Origin: Aporrectodea caliginosa
Lineage: Eukaryota; Annelida; Clitellata; Crassiclitellata; Lumbricidae
Assembly (NCBI GenBank): GCA_020284085.1
Contig: JACEVL010000837.1
Span: 442,001-506,000 of the forward strand
Direction: 5' to 3'
Length of the DNA stretch: 64,000 nt
The translations under genes and the position numbers were made by a program. This document shows, piece by piece, positions 30,290-60,595 of this stretch. Position 1 is the stretch's first letter, and the number at the start of each line of letters is the position of its first letter. The notes under the pieces were generated by a model that was not told where the DNA came from, searched no databases, and saw nothing but the letters and a program-made list of their open reading frames with translations.

Positions 30290-30560
30290 GCGAAATATGT
30301 GGGAATAAGGGGTAAGACCAAAATGTATGGGAATAAGGGGTAGGAGCGAAATATGTGGTCTAAAACCGAATAAGGTATAGGCCTAAGAGCGAAATAGGTG
30401 GGAATAAGGTGTAAGAGCAAAATGTAGGGGAATAAAAAATAAGGTATATTAAAGAGCTAAATGTATGGTAATAAGGCATAGAGCAAAATATGTGGGAATA
30501 AGGGGTAAGACCAAAATGTATGAGAATAAGGGGTAAGAGCGAAATGTGTGGGAATGAGCA
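30290..30560. repeat. 28-bp tandem repeat
   Basis: GGGAATAAGGGGTAAGACCA plus AAATGTAT, about nine drifting copies, some 330-600 bp after the GCC2 stop codon. Confidence 0.8.
30431..30436 (+). terminator. Candidate poly(A) signal for GCC2
   Basis: First AATAAA downstream of the GCC2 stop codon, giving a 3' UTR of about 0.5 kb. It lies inside a 28-bp tandem repeat (30290-30560), so it may be fortuitous. Confidence 0.35.
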
Positions 30561-31089
30561 AAAGGTGTATTCTGTTGTCTGAACCATTGGGGAGTCTTGT
30601 AGACAAGGGCACAATGTTTAGGGAAAATGTATTCAGTGGGATATGGTCTGAACTTGCAGGGAAATACCCCAACAGATGGTCGGGAGCAAAGTTTATATGA
30701 AAAAATGTGTCTTGAGCATGGATATATTCTGAACCGGTTAGGATAGGCATATGGGCAGGAGTTAAACGTATAGGGAAAATGTGTATTTAATGGGGGACGT
30801 TTCCCTCTGCTCCCTCTGTATAACTGAACATGCCTTACTGCTCTTCATATTTTCCTTTTATGAGAGAAATGACATCACCTGAAGATGTCTACAAAAATAT
30901 CCTGATAGCGAAGGGACATTCCCCTAAATCTTGCCTGGTTCTTCATATCGCTGGACATTTGTTGGGTATATAACGTTTCTAGGAATGTTATTACGTATGT
31001 ATGTTTCTCATAATTTAACTGTTCATTTGTTGACTTCTTAACTTTAATTATTTTTGTGAAGAGCAACTTCTTCCTCGTTCTGTTCCGGA

Positions 31090-31232
31090 TGGTATAGAGG
31101 GGTGGCCTCGGTTACCTTACCATAAATTGCCCCCCTGTTACCTTTGCGGAAATATCCATTGTCATGTTTGTACACCGGAGTACGGCTCTTCTGCAACCAG
31201 TTTAATAAAGAATATACTTACTTACTTTATGA
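31090..31232 (+). repeat. LINE/SINE 3' end with CTTA tail
   Basis: Phrase TGTTTGTACACCGGAGTACG then CTCTTCTGCAACCAGTTTAA and AAAGAATATACTTACTTACT. Used here as the reference for this terminus. Confidence 0.7.
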
Positions 31233-31760
31233 CTACCGGTATGCCAATGAGCATGATGAAGAAAGAGTAGAGTAATAAAATATTTTATAATGATGATAAC
31301 GTTGTCATAAAATTTATAATAATGACTGAGAACTGACCTGTACAAATATTACCTTACCTGATATCTTCTTGCCTTTAGCTTATATGCCTTTACCTTGGTT
31401 AACCTCTGCTCTTTCATTTACTAGACTGTGATAATTTATGAGTTGATTCTCCAGTGGTGTGGTGATTCGAATAATTTTATTTTGCCGTCGAGAAAACAAT
31501 TCTGTTTTGATGTGAAATAGGTCTGTCTCAGTTTTAGAGGTGTTCGCAGTTTTCTTCTCGTTATGGGACCACAATTATACTGATATACTGGTTCTTAAGA
31601 GGTGTTTTCGTAATATCGTAATATCAGTGTGAAAATAGTTATTCAGGAATGTTCGATAAATAATGGTAGTAGGTTCAATATTAGTAGTAGTTTGAAGGGT
31701 TTAACGACACCTTGTGGTTGCGAGTGGCGTTAACGTCGACTTAACGTCACTTTCCGTGGT

Positions 31761-32338
31761 AAGAAGAAGAGCAGTCCCTTCAGCTAGCCCCGAGGCAGCC
31801 ATGGGTATGAAGTGCTAGCGACTCCATTTTAGCCTCGACATACATGTATAAAGGTTAAAGGATGGGTGGCCAGTCCTCTCTCGCTGTCAGCTTCCCACCG
31901 ACAGTGCACGGTCAGTGTACTCATTATAGCTGAGTTTGTTAAGGGGTAACCAGAGGGTAACCCAACATTAGAACAGTTGTATAGAACGGCAGATGGGAAC
32001 CTCTTTACTGCTGCCTTGGAGGACCCCGACCATGTTCTGAACCCGCTCTTCCATCCTGTAAAGACACTCCCCTATTCCCTGCATCCCAGACCACATGACC
32101 GAATTGTCCCACAGGCTGACAACTTAATGAGAAAACGTTTTTAACAAGAATGCTTTATAATGTGTAATTTCATGTAAACCAAAGTGCGGTTATGCAGTTG
32201 GATAAATAAAGAATATACTTACTTACTTTACACGCAGAAAGCAGAAATCTCAAACCAAATCTCTGCCCTGGTTGGGATTTGAACCCCCGACCTCTCGCTG
32301 GACAGTCCAGCGCTATAACCACTACACTATCGAGCACT
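31761..32338 (-). mobile_element. SINE family A, split by a LINE insertion
   Basis: Minus-strand SINE A body at 31761-31950 and head (B box GGGTTCAAATCCC reversed, A box) at 32235-32338. The two halves are separated by the LINE end at 31955-32232. Confidence 0.8.
31959..32232 (+). pseudogene. LINE ORF2 C-terminus with 3' UTR inside a SINE
   Basis: An open 61-codon tail includes LEDPDHVLNPLFHPVKTLPY and LHPRPHDRIVPQADNLMRKR, then TAA at 32142-32144. This is the LRPRPH-x-FxLP ending typical of many CR1/L2-like ORF2 proteins. The 3' UTR ends AATAAAGAATATACTTACTT. Severely 5'-truncated. Confidence 0.85.
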
Positions 32339-33199
32339 TTATGGTCAAACTTGTGACAACGATATAAAGCGATTTGGTATCTAGTAGCCTAATTATCTGT
32401 TGAACGACGCTCTACTTTCTCAGGGACGTCATTTGGGGGCAGGGGAGGCAAATGCCACCTCTGAATTTGATGGAAAAATTGACTATCTGCATATTTGATT
32501 AAATATTCTATCTCCTTATAATTGCAATTTTTATTCGTCACTAGGAGTCTATGACAGCAGAATATCTAACAGCAAGAAATAAATAGCCTAAGAACAAGAA
32601 GAAAACATGTTAGATATTACTAATAATAGATATTCGTTTTATTTTCTGACAGGTTGACAGACCGCAACCAGTTACAATAGAAATGTGTTAAATAATGAAA
32701 TCAGTATAGGACAAAAACAAAACAAAACAGACAGGTATGCAGTCAGGTGAGACCTACGTACGACAAGCGCTTGTAAAGTACACGTGGGATAAAGTTCTTC
32801 ACATCCTTAGCAGGCAGTTCAAAGTTATGACGTCTTGGGAGGAGGTTATGTCGTCGTTGTACAATTGGTGGAAACAACCCTCGCAAGACACGGCAGTCTC
32901 ATTCCTTATACAAAGCTTAACAAGTTATGCCCCTGAAAATTGTTTCCCCCGATAAACTGAAATGACGTCTCTGTCCATTATCCATCTGCTACCACCAGAC
33001 AAAATGCGACACTACCAGAATATGAAAATGGCCGAGTATGAACGATTTGGATTGGATCCACAGTTTAACGGCAGCTAATTTTGACAATATAGGCCGTTTC
33101 CGCCGACAAAGGTTATTTTTGGGCATATTATGAACGATTTAACGAAACTAGATGATATATCTAGCGTCGGAAACAGCACTTGTAATGGTGTCTAAAAAA

Positions 33200-33960
33200 G
33201 CAGATTCTATTATTGCTACGTCGAGACTATGTTTAACAACATTTTGTGGCTGCCACTGTCGTTGCAAGAAAGGGATCGGTTTAACTATAACGAGTCTAAT
33301 TTTAACGGCGCTGTGTCATAATAAGGCTTCTTAACACCGCCTCTCTTTATCCAGGCACTGATCGTCTACGGCATTGACGGATTTCCCCTATTGCGGTTTG
33401 AAATGTCAGGAATATAACATCGAGAAAAGCCGATTTTAAAGGCGGCTTAGCAGAACATAATGTCATTATCTAGAATTGCTTGTTTAGCGGCCTCGTTTGA
33501 CTGCCAAGGCCCTTGACGTCTAATTTACCTTAGGCCCAGGAGCGTATAGCCAGGATACAATTTGGGGGCTTAGTTTTCGCCGAGGGGTTTCCAGTTCCAC
33601 TGGACATTGTCGTATTTTTCTACTTTTTCTGCTTTTTATTTTTAATTACAGTAATGCATTTGGTGGAGACTATGTTTAACAACATCTTGTGGCTGCCAAC
33701 AGTAGGCTACTGTCGTTGCAATAAAGGGATCGGTTTAACTATAGCGAGTCTAATTTTAGCGACGCTGTGTCATAATAAGGCTTCTTAACACCGCCTTTCT
33801 TTATCCAGGCACTGATCGTCTACGGCATTGACGGATTTCCCCTAACGGTTTGAAATATCAGGAATAACATCGAGAAAAGCCGATTTTAAAGGTGGCTTAG
33901 CAGAACATAATGTCATCTAACATCGCACGCGTCTATAGCGGCCTCGTTTGACTGCCAAAG
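33200..33960. repeat. ~300-bp local duplication
   Basis: 33212-33520 and 33669-33965 share AGGGATCGGTTTAACTATA, GCACTGATCGTCTACGGCAT and AGAAAAGCCGATTTTAAAGG in order, offset about 455 bp. Related sequence also occurs at 25320-25450. Confidence 0.8.
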
Positions 33961-34164
33961 CCCTTGACGTCTCATTTACCTTAGGTCCAGGAACGTAGCC
34001 AGGAACAATTTGGGGGTTTAGTTTTCGGTGAGGGCCTCTTCTTTTTAGCTTTTAATAACAGTAGGCTTATTGGCTTAATGCATTTATTTCAGGAGTTGAA
34101 CCCGTAATAATGCCCCCACCAATAGGCCTACGTCCATGCTTAGGCCCTACCTAAATCTGAGGTT

Positions 34165-34650
34165 ATAGACGCCTCACATATCTGAAAGGAATGGTAGTCT
34201 ACTCGTTAAAACGATGAGTTGCGGTGAAGGCCGGATTCCATTCCATTAGGAAAAGGAATGCCCAGAACATAGGCCTAGAGGAAACGGCATCGGGCATTGG
34301 AATAGAAAAAATATCGCATGATTATACACGATTCTTGTATGGGGGGGCGCAAAATGACAAAATGAGGGGCGCTTGTGACGATTTTAACAATTTTCTGCTG
34401 AAAAAAAGACGGAAAAGCAAAAAAAAAAAAAAAGGTCATCAGAAATTTTGGTGGAAGTAGAAAAACTTTTGTCCCGAAAATTCTTGCCCCCGGGCGCCGG
34501 ACCCCCTAGTTACGCCACTGCCTATAGGCCTACTCGTTAAAACGATGAGTTGCGGTGAAGGTCGGGTTCCATTCCATTAGGAAAAGGAATGCCCAGAACA
34601 TTGGCCTAAAGAACTACGAAGTTGGGCATTCGCAATAGAAAGCGTATCGC
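34165..34650. repeat. ~110-bp local duplication with inserted element
   Basis: 34198-34280 and 34519-34600 share ACTCGTTAAAACGATGAGTT and GGAAAAGGAATGCCCAGAAC. The sequence between ends CCCCCTAGTTACGCCACTG, resembling a hAT 3' terminus. Confidence 0.7.
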
Positions 34651-34819
34651 CTGTAATTTAATAAATTATTTCTAAAACAAAGTTTAACGTCGTCTTCATC
34701 GCTCTTGTTATGCGCAAAGCATAAAATTTGGTCGTTTCAGGTGAAACTGTTTTCGAATGTCGTAAAAAAACTACGAGCTTAACAATCAATTAGGCCTACA
34801 GATAAGCCTAATAGTCATC

Positions 34820-34995
34820 ACTATTACTATTATTATTGTTGCTGTTGTTGCTGCTGCCTCTGCTGTTGTTGGTGGTGGTGTTGCTGTTGCTGTTGGTGGT
34901 GTTGTTGCTGTTGTTATTGTTGCTGTGCTGTTGTTGTTGGGGTTGCTGTTGTTCTCGCTGTTGTTGCAGTTGTTGCTACTGTTGTTGTTATTATT
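34820..34995. repeat. GTT/GCT trinucleotide tract
   Basis: Imperfect (TGTTGC)n and GTTGTT tract. The Asn/Ala/Thr-rich minus-strand reading is a repeat artefact. Confidence 0.85.
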
Positions 34996-35751
34996 AGGCC
35001 ACTTTTTATTATTATTATTATCCAAGTCCAGTTTCATAAGGTAAATGGTCAATAATCGTCTATGACTGCATACGTTCAGAGCCACTTTGTTATTATTTCT
35101 ATTATTACCTTTATTATATGTTATTTGCTTGTGGCTGAGACGTGGAACACATCTGTAATTGAATCTTGTGTGGGAGTCAACGACCTCTTACGATTAGGAG
35201 TCTTTCGCATGCTATTGCCTATAAATTACTAACTCGACACAATTGGTCAATAAGCGACTACACCGATTACATATAAATATAGTTCCCATTAATTATGTAA
35301 TCGGTGTTGATGACGTTTTCGCAGCAATAATCACAGATTATCTTTACTAAATAATAAAATTTAATATAGGCCTACTATATATTATATTCGCCGTGCATCA
35401 ATGGTGAGTATAATAATATAATTATATTAGGAAAGGAAAAAGGAGAATTTCCTCCCACTGGTTCAACCGGTTTCTCTCGTACTCCCTTATTCTTTCTGGT
35501 CATACCTTCTGCCCACTGCCCACTGCCGACCGCCATTCATTCCCTCTGTCGTTCATATAATTTATGGGAGTAATGTATAACACTGAGTTCAACGGCCTAC
35601 ATGTATGGCATGCAGTCACAAAATGCTGTAGTATATTTACATAATAATTAAATATAATATTATTAGGATCAGCTTCATGTCATGTAAGCCTGCGATATAT
35701 CAATTATAGGCCTATCTACAGCCTTTGGCCAACCTATACAATCGAAGACTA

Positions 35752-35804
35752 TGACGTCATTTGTGACGTGCGTCGCTCCATCTTGTTTCGGTTGCCATGG
35801 TGAC
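35752..35804 (+). promoter_or_regulatory. CRE palindrome and RFX X-box-like site
   Basis: TGACGTCA (35752-35759) is a perfect CREB/ATF site. TGACGTG at 35764-35770 is a half-site. GTTGCCATGGTGAC (35791-35804) differs by one base from a symmetric RFX X-box. They lie about 150-200 bp upstream of the ATG at 35955, where the DNA turns GC-rich. Function is inferred from motif match only. Confidence 0.5.
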
Positions 35805-35913
35805 TTCGGCGTCGTCATTGTTCAGGGAACGTATTATACAATGCCAGAGTTGTAACCTCGGGATCTATCGTGTTCCTGTATCCGTTCCAGACAGTCCCGT
35901 GGAGTCCTTATAG
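35797..35913 (+). CDS. Possible upstream ORF (38 aa)
   Basis: ATG in an ideal GCCATGG context, overlapping the X-box-like site, opens a 38-codon frame (starting MVTSASSLFRERIIQCQSCN) that ends TAG at 35911-35913. It is out of frame with the main ORF at 35955. It would be translated only if transcription starts upstream of 35797. Confidence 0.25.
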   Translation: MVTSASSLFRERIIQCQSCNLGIYRVPVSVPDSPVESL

Positions 35914-35954
35914 AATCTTCTAGAAAAGACTGGACCGGACAACTCCTGGCTGCC

Positions 35955-40314
<4,360 letters not shown>

Positions 40315-40419
40315 AAAGGAAAAGAGGCTCTTGTAGCAAATAGCACGAAATCCGGTTTCAGATTCATGCGCATAGTTTTATGTGCGGCGCGTCATTTTGG
40401 ACGTTTCAAAAGACGCGCA

Positions 40420-40775
40420 TACTTACTTACGTACATACATATGCATACATGCATGCATACAATACGTACATACATAAAAACATACATACACATACATACA
40501 TACAAACGTACAATACATACAAATACATACGCATACATACACACATACACATACATACATGCATACATACATGCGTGCATACATACAAACATCCAATACA
40601 TATACATACAATACATACACATGTATATACACATACATAAACTACATTGTGTACACATACATGCACATACATACAGATATGCATACGTACATACGTGTAT
40701 ACATATATACATACATACATACACATACGTATACATACATGCATACATACAAATACATACGTAGATACATCTGAA
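40420..40775 (+). repeat. (CATA)n array
   Basis: ACATACATAC-type array beginning about 100 bp after the hairpin gene stop codon. Confidence 0.95.
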
Positions 40776-41275
40776 CATGGTACAGAGGGATAGATCCTCC
40801 AATTAGCATCTAGTGTTAATTCAGCCTTACGAAAGGTAGGCTTAGCGAAGCTAAACATAGGCCTACGACTTCCCTTTAAACATAGGCCTACGACTTCCCT
40901 TAACTATACCTGGACTATCTGACAAAATCAATTTAATTGAACTGCGATCAAAACAATATTCATCGATCACTTATACGGTTTAGGTGTGCGCTTTTTGGTA
41001 ATCTAAGAGACTAAGACTATCTAATACACGTTTAAATTTTCCTTCGTAATGACGCCATTTTATAGCCGTTTCGTGTAAGACTAACTAAAATTTAATGTGC
41101 AAAATTGCCCGGACATGATGCAGGCCGCAATTTCTTACCCGTTCGGTAAGCTAGTGCATCTCACAGTAAAGAAATTAGACAGAACACTGGTTATTGCTGT
41201 CGTGGTAAAAATAACTATATTCACAAACATTCACTTTAAAATACCGGGCAAATGGCGACTTTGCTTTTAAACAAT

Positions 41276-41540
41276 CAGTCAGTGTTCGTGTTACAAACAT
41301 AAGCCAATCAGTGTTAATCTTACAAACATTAGCCAGTCAATGCTGGTGTTACAAATGTCAGCCAAGCAGTATTGGTGTTACAAACTTCATCTAATCAGTA
41401 TTGGTGTTACAAACATTAGTCAGTCAATGTTGGTGTTACAAACTTCAGCCAATCAGTATTGGTATTACAAACGTCAACCATTCAATGTTGGCATAACAAA
41501 CTTTAGCCAATCAGTGTTGGTGTTACAATATTCATTCGTT
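41276..41540. repeat. 29-bp tandem repeat with CCAAT sites
   Basis: About nine units of CAGTATTGGTGTTACAAACT then TCAGCCAAT. Several junctions read AGCCAATCAG, a CCAAT-box match. Non-coding. Confidence 0.85.
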
Positions 41541-41844
41541 CATGGACGCGAGACTCGTAATTCCATTGGGTATTTTGACAGTTTGGCCAAGCTGTTACAA
41601 AGCATTGCATTTGGTCTGTTGTTACCCTGCCATAGAAGCACTCTGATGCGGTCAACAGGGACCTTCTATTTGGCAGCTGCTAACAGATCTACAGGGTGGG
41701 GTGCTTTCACTATCGTCACCCAATTCTAATGAAACGTGTCCGGGTCTGTAAGGCGGCACCGAGGGACCCCCGACTGTCTCGCTAAAGTGGACGGTAGAAC
41801 GGACTACGGATAGAACGCTCTTACGGGCAGATGTTTGGCTTAAA

Positions 41845-41917
41845 ATGTATATCTGTCTCTGTCTCTGTCTGTCTGTCTGTCTCTCTGTGTGTATGTCTCT
41901 GTCTGTCTCTATCTGTC

Positions 41918-41948
<31 letters not shown>

Positions 41949-42335
41949 GTCTGTCTGTCTGTCTGTCTATCTCTCTCTCCGCTTCTCTCTTTCTGTATAC
42001 GGCTGTCTGTCTGTCTGTCTCTGTCTGTCTCTGTCTGTCTCTGTCTGTCTCTATCTGGCTCTGTCTATCTGGCTGCCTGCCTGCTTGTCTGTCTGTCAAT
42101 CTGTCAGTCAGTCAGTCAGTCAGTCAGTCAGTCAGTCAGTCAATCATTCAGTCAGCCAGCCAGCCAGTTCTATCTGTAAGTCTGTCTGTCTTTCTGTCTA
42201 TCTGTAAGTCAGTCAGTCAATCAGTCTGTGTGTTGCTCTGTCTGTTAGTCCGTATGCCTGTCTGTCAGTCAGTCAGTCTGTATGTCAGTCTGTTTTCCTG
42301 TCTGCCCTCCTGCCCGTCTAATAATCCGTCTATCG
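41845..42335 (+). repeat. TCTG/CAGT tetranucleotide array
   Basis: (GTCT)n passing into (CAGT)n and back. Confidence 0.95.
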
Positions 42336-42789
42336 ACTGAAGTCTTTTTCAATCTGATGCACTTCTATGTCGCCAGATGTCGTCGGTTTTCTCAGTCGAA
42401 GTAAGCGCTGGCAAAATCCGTAGCTTAGCTCTAATGACGTTCAAGATGTTCCAAAGAAACGAAAGGAACCAGCCTACGTAAGTCTGTCTGTCTGCATGTC
42501 TGCCTGTCTGTCTGCCTGCCTGTCTGTCTGTCTAAAAAGGTGTCACTTAATTTTTCAACCATGCTCTAAGTATTACTTAGCGAATCGGCACCTTAATGAC
42601 GTCACTCCAAGCGTCGCGTCAATTGACATTTATGTTGCGCTTTAACAAGGCTCTAAAATAATGCTCCATTTAGTTGCTCAGATATATACATATATATATA
42701 TATATATTCATTAATTCATTATATATATATATATATACAGACGACCCGTTATGTTCGATGTGAAAGCGAACGAAGTCACCATCACGAGA

Positions 42790-43230
42790 TGGTGACTTCC
42801 ATCTAAAGGTAACCTTGAACACACAGTCACGATGACGGACGATGACCTTTGTCCTCTGGTGACCTTGATCGGATATTGACCTTTACGCGATGGTAACCTT
42901 GACTCGATATTGACCGTGGCCCGATGATGACCTTTATTTGATAGATACCTTGACCTGATTGTGACCTTGATTTGATGTTGACCTTAACCAGTTGGTGACC
43001 TTGATTCGATATTAACCATGGCCCGATGCTGATTCGATATTGACCATGGCCCGATGCTGACCTTTATTTCATAGATACCTTGACATGATTGTGACCTTGA
43101 TCCGATGTTAACTTTAACCTGATGGTGACTTTGATTCGATACTGAACTTGGTCTGATGGCGAACTTTATTTGATATAAAGGCGACCTTTAATTGATACAG
43201 ACCTTGAACTACCTATTACCTGGACCTGTA
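42790..43230. repeat. TGACCTTGA-rich degenerate tandem array
   Basis: Irregular units such as GATGGTGACCTTGATTCGAT and ATTGACCATGGCCCGATGCT. Many contain TGACCTTGA or a one-base variant, the complement of the extended nuclear-receptor half-site TCAAGGTCA (SF-1/ERR type). TTTATTTGAT units give AATAAA on the minus strand. Confidence 0.8.
43165..43170 (-). terminator. Candidate poly(A) signal of the minus-strand gene
   Basis: Minus-strand AATAAA about 360 bases after the stop at 43526. A minus-strand ATTAAA (43187-43192) lies slightly closer. Both belong to the tandem array. Confidence 0.35.
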
Positions 43231-43525
43231 TAACCTTCACCCCAGTTAGGCTTGGCTGGGCTGTTTCTGCCTCTCCCTCTGTCACGTGTAGCCTACACCC
43301 TCGTGAATATCATGTTTAACCTAAAGTCAGTAGCTGTGCCACTGTGATCAGTGGAGAGCCGTAGACGTCCGATTTCCTAAAATGTCCTACAAAGTCCTCT
43401 TCTGTCTACTGAGTTGAACTGTGAAATCTTCCGAAGGCTTCAAGTCTTCCGGTTTCTTCTGTGATCGTGAGAGTCATTGACCAGCAAGACTATCGGGGTG
43501 TAGAGTGTGATCCAGTCTCCTAAGG

Positions 43526-58131
<14,606 letters not shown>

Positions 58132-58149
58132 AGACTGGAAGACGAGATA

Positions 58150-58760
58150 CCATTCTGAATCTCCTAATCTAATCTAATCTAATCCGCGTCAGGAACTGGT
58201 GATTGATGGATGGATTGTCAATTCTCGTGCCTTCATCAAAATGCCAGGTTTAGGTCCTGCGGCAGAAGACGAACATTGGATTGCTTTGACCTACTGATGA
58301 CGTTGATGCTGGCTATGTCGACGACGCAAGGTCCTGTGGATAGCAAGCGTCTCATCGGTGAAATAATTACCTATGCGGAGCTGGTTCTACTCTAATCCAA
58401 TCTACGCTAATCTGTTTTAATCTAATCTAATCTATGCTTGTATAATCTGATCTAGGCTTACCTGATATTGTCTAATCATATCGTTTCCAATCTCATCTTA
58501 TATTGTCTTATCATGTCTCATTTTATCTTATCTGATCTTTATCTTATCTTATCTTATCTTATCTTGTCTTATCTTATCTTTTATCTCACCTTTGTTTTAT
58601 CTTATCGTAACGAATCTTATCTTTGTCTTTTTCTTAATCGTATCTTATCATGTCTCTTTTATTTTAACTTAACTTACCGTATCTAATCTTTTCTCACCTT
58701 ATCTTCTCTTATCTTATCGCACGGCAGCTTATCTTATCTCGCCTTATCCAATCTTTATCT
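58150..58760. repeat. (AATCT)n and (TCTTA)n pentanucleotide arrays
   Basis: AATCTAATCT at 58160-58185 and 58390-58440, then drifting TCTTATCTTA to about 58760. Confidence 0.9.
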
Positions 58761-58869
58761 ATATCTTGTCATATCTTCGTCTTGAATTGAGCTGTCTTCC
58801 CTAAAAAGGTTAGCCCGTAACACGATCCGTCCGTCACCGATCTTTTATATACCTTTATAGGGGATTCAA

Positions 58870-59085
58870 TTCCTTCGATTCAATTCTATTCTATTCTATT
58901 CTATTCTATTCTATTCTGTTCTATTCTATTCTATTCTGTTCTATTCTATTCTATTCTGTTCTATTCTATGCCTTCTATCCTATTCTTTCTATTCTCACCT
59001 ATTCTTTCTATTCTATTCTATTCTTTCTATTCTATTCTATTCTATTCTATTCTTTCTATTCTTTTTATTCTATTCTATTCGTAAG
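58870..59085. repeat. (TTCTA)n pentanucleotide array
   Basis: ATTCTATTCTATTCTGTTCT array, about 200 bp. Confidence 0.95.
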
Positions 59086-59224
59086 GCGCGTGTAATTCTG
59101 TCGTACATTGGCGAAGAAGCCACAGACGATGCCTTTCTAATGGCTGTTTGTCCATCGTAAAGGTAGACGAGAGCTTATCAGGATAGACGTGCAGCGGCTT
59201 TTAATGAACTTCACAAAGGTCAAA

Positions 59225-59260
59225 CGAGATGTGAGAGTTCAAAGGTCGTCAGGGGTCAGA
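59225..59260. promoter_or_regulatory. Cluster of nuclear-receptor half-site-like motifs
   Basis: AAAGGTCA at 59216-59223, then AGTTCAAAGGTCGTCAGGGG and TCA at about 59238-59260. This reads as a DR1-like AGTTCA-A-AGGTCG and a DR4-like AGGTCG-TCAG-GGGTCA. It lies 1.1 kb upstream of the minus-strand gene start. Motif match only. Confidence 0.25.
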
Positions 59261-59609
59261 TGCAATCGATCAAGTGTCTGCTTCTAATCCATCTCCGCTT
59301 TCATCAGGGCTAATCATTCCGTAATGCGATTTTCATAGGAACCTCTCGAGTCACTGACTGTGCTTGGACGCTGCTGATCGGCTAGTGTCTATTACAGGTA
59401 TAGCCAGGCCGTAGTTCTCGCTCTGAATGGACATCATTCTCTAAGAATAGACTACAGTTAGTTTCAGAGTCTGGAATGGATGATTGTGCTGCTGATGATG
59501 GTGGTTATGCTGTGGCATTGAGCGTCGTTGTCAAGGCAACCAGTCGCTTCGGAATCCAACCTTTTTGGCTTCACTTAAGAGCGACAAGAGGTTTGTTTCA
59601 ACGACTATC

Positions 59610-59960
59610 CGGAATTAAAATCTCCTATATATATATGAATCAGGAAGGTCAGGATCTAAAATCTCTTGTCACCGATTCATCTGGATCGGAAATCTCTTAT
59701 GAATCAGGGTGATCAGGATTTAATATCTCTAGTCACGGCTTCATCTGAAATCTGAAATCTCCTATGATTGACGATCATCAGGATTTTAAATCTCCTGTCA
59801 CCGATTTTTCAACCGCCACATAAATTCTCCCAGCCATGATTCACGAGGATCGGAAATCTCTTATGATCAAGATGATCAAGATCTGAAATTTCTCCTGTCC
59901 TGAAATAATCCGGATCTAAGCTTTTTATGACGGCTTCATCTAGATCAAAATCTCCCGTCC
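59610..59960. repeat. Degenerate ~70-bp tandem repeat
   Basis: Recurring phrases GATCAGGATCTAAAATCTC, TGTCACCGATTCATCTGGAT and GGAAATCTCTTATGAATCAG in about five units. Confidence 0.65.
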
Positions 59961-60077
59961 ATGTCTAAATTCTGGTCGTCCTGGATGTTGAGTAGGCGAA
60001 TTTCAGATTTAATCAAAAGCAATCTGAAACAGAATCACAATGAACATCAGGTAACGCGTCGTGCAATAGCCTGATAT

Positions 60078-60275
<198 letters not shown>

Positions 60276-60595
60276 CGCTCACATCTCTGCCTGAAGTCCT
60301 ACACTGGCTCCCTATAACTTTACGCATTCGCCATAAGATTCTCTTTCTGGTGTCCAAATCTCAGTTGGGTCTTCCCCTAAATATCTCTCTGACTTTATGC
60401 ATGAATCTCTCTCTATCTGCTACCTCGCTTCGCTCGTTGCGTTTTACGGACCGGCTAGATCTTTTTGTCCCTCGGACCAGGACCGCTCTAGCCCAACGTC
60501 GGTCATTTGCTGTTGTGGGCCCTTCTGCTTGGAATGACCCTTCCACATCTGCGGGATAAGCTAATATTTGGGGTCTCCTCCTCGTCTACTCGTTC

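Larger units (their letters stand above)
29962..35750. other. Intergenic region, repeat-rich
   Basis: Between the GCC2 stop codon and the next promoter. Holds a 28-bp tandem repeat, LINE and SINE copies, two local duplications (33.2/33.7 kb and 34.2/34.5 kb), and a GTT/GCT trinucleotide tract (34820-34995). I found no convincing coding exon. The short ORF at 32737-32955 has no recognisable features. Confidence 0.6.
40315..43525. other. Intergenic region between convergent genes
   Basis: Holds CATA, GTCT and 29-bp arrays, an AT dinucleotide tract (42680-42740) and the TGACCTTGA array (42790-43230). Stretches 40780-41270 and 41545-41830 show nothing recognisable beyond TAGGCCTA octamers. Confidence 0.6.

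Noticed and set aside
32737..32955. 72-codon ORF with Trp-rich segment
   Set aside because: No domain, no splice context and no repeat-family match that I can name. Length is compatible with chance.
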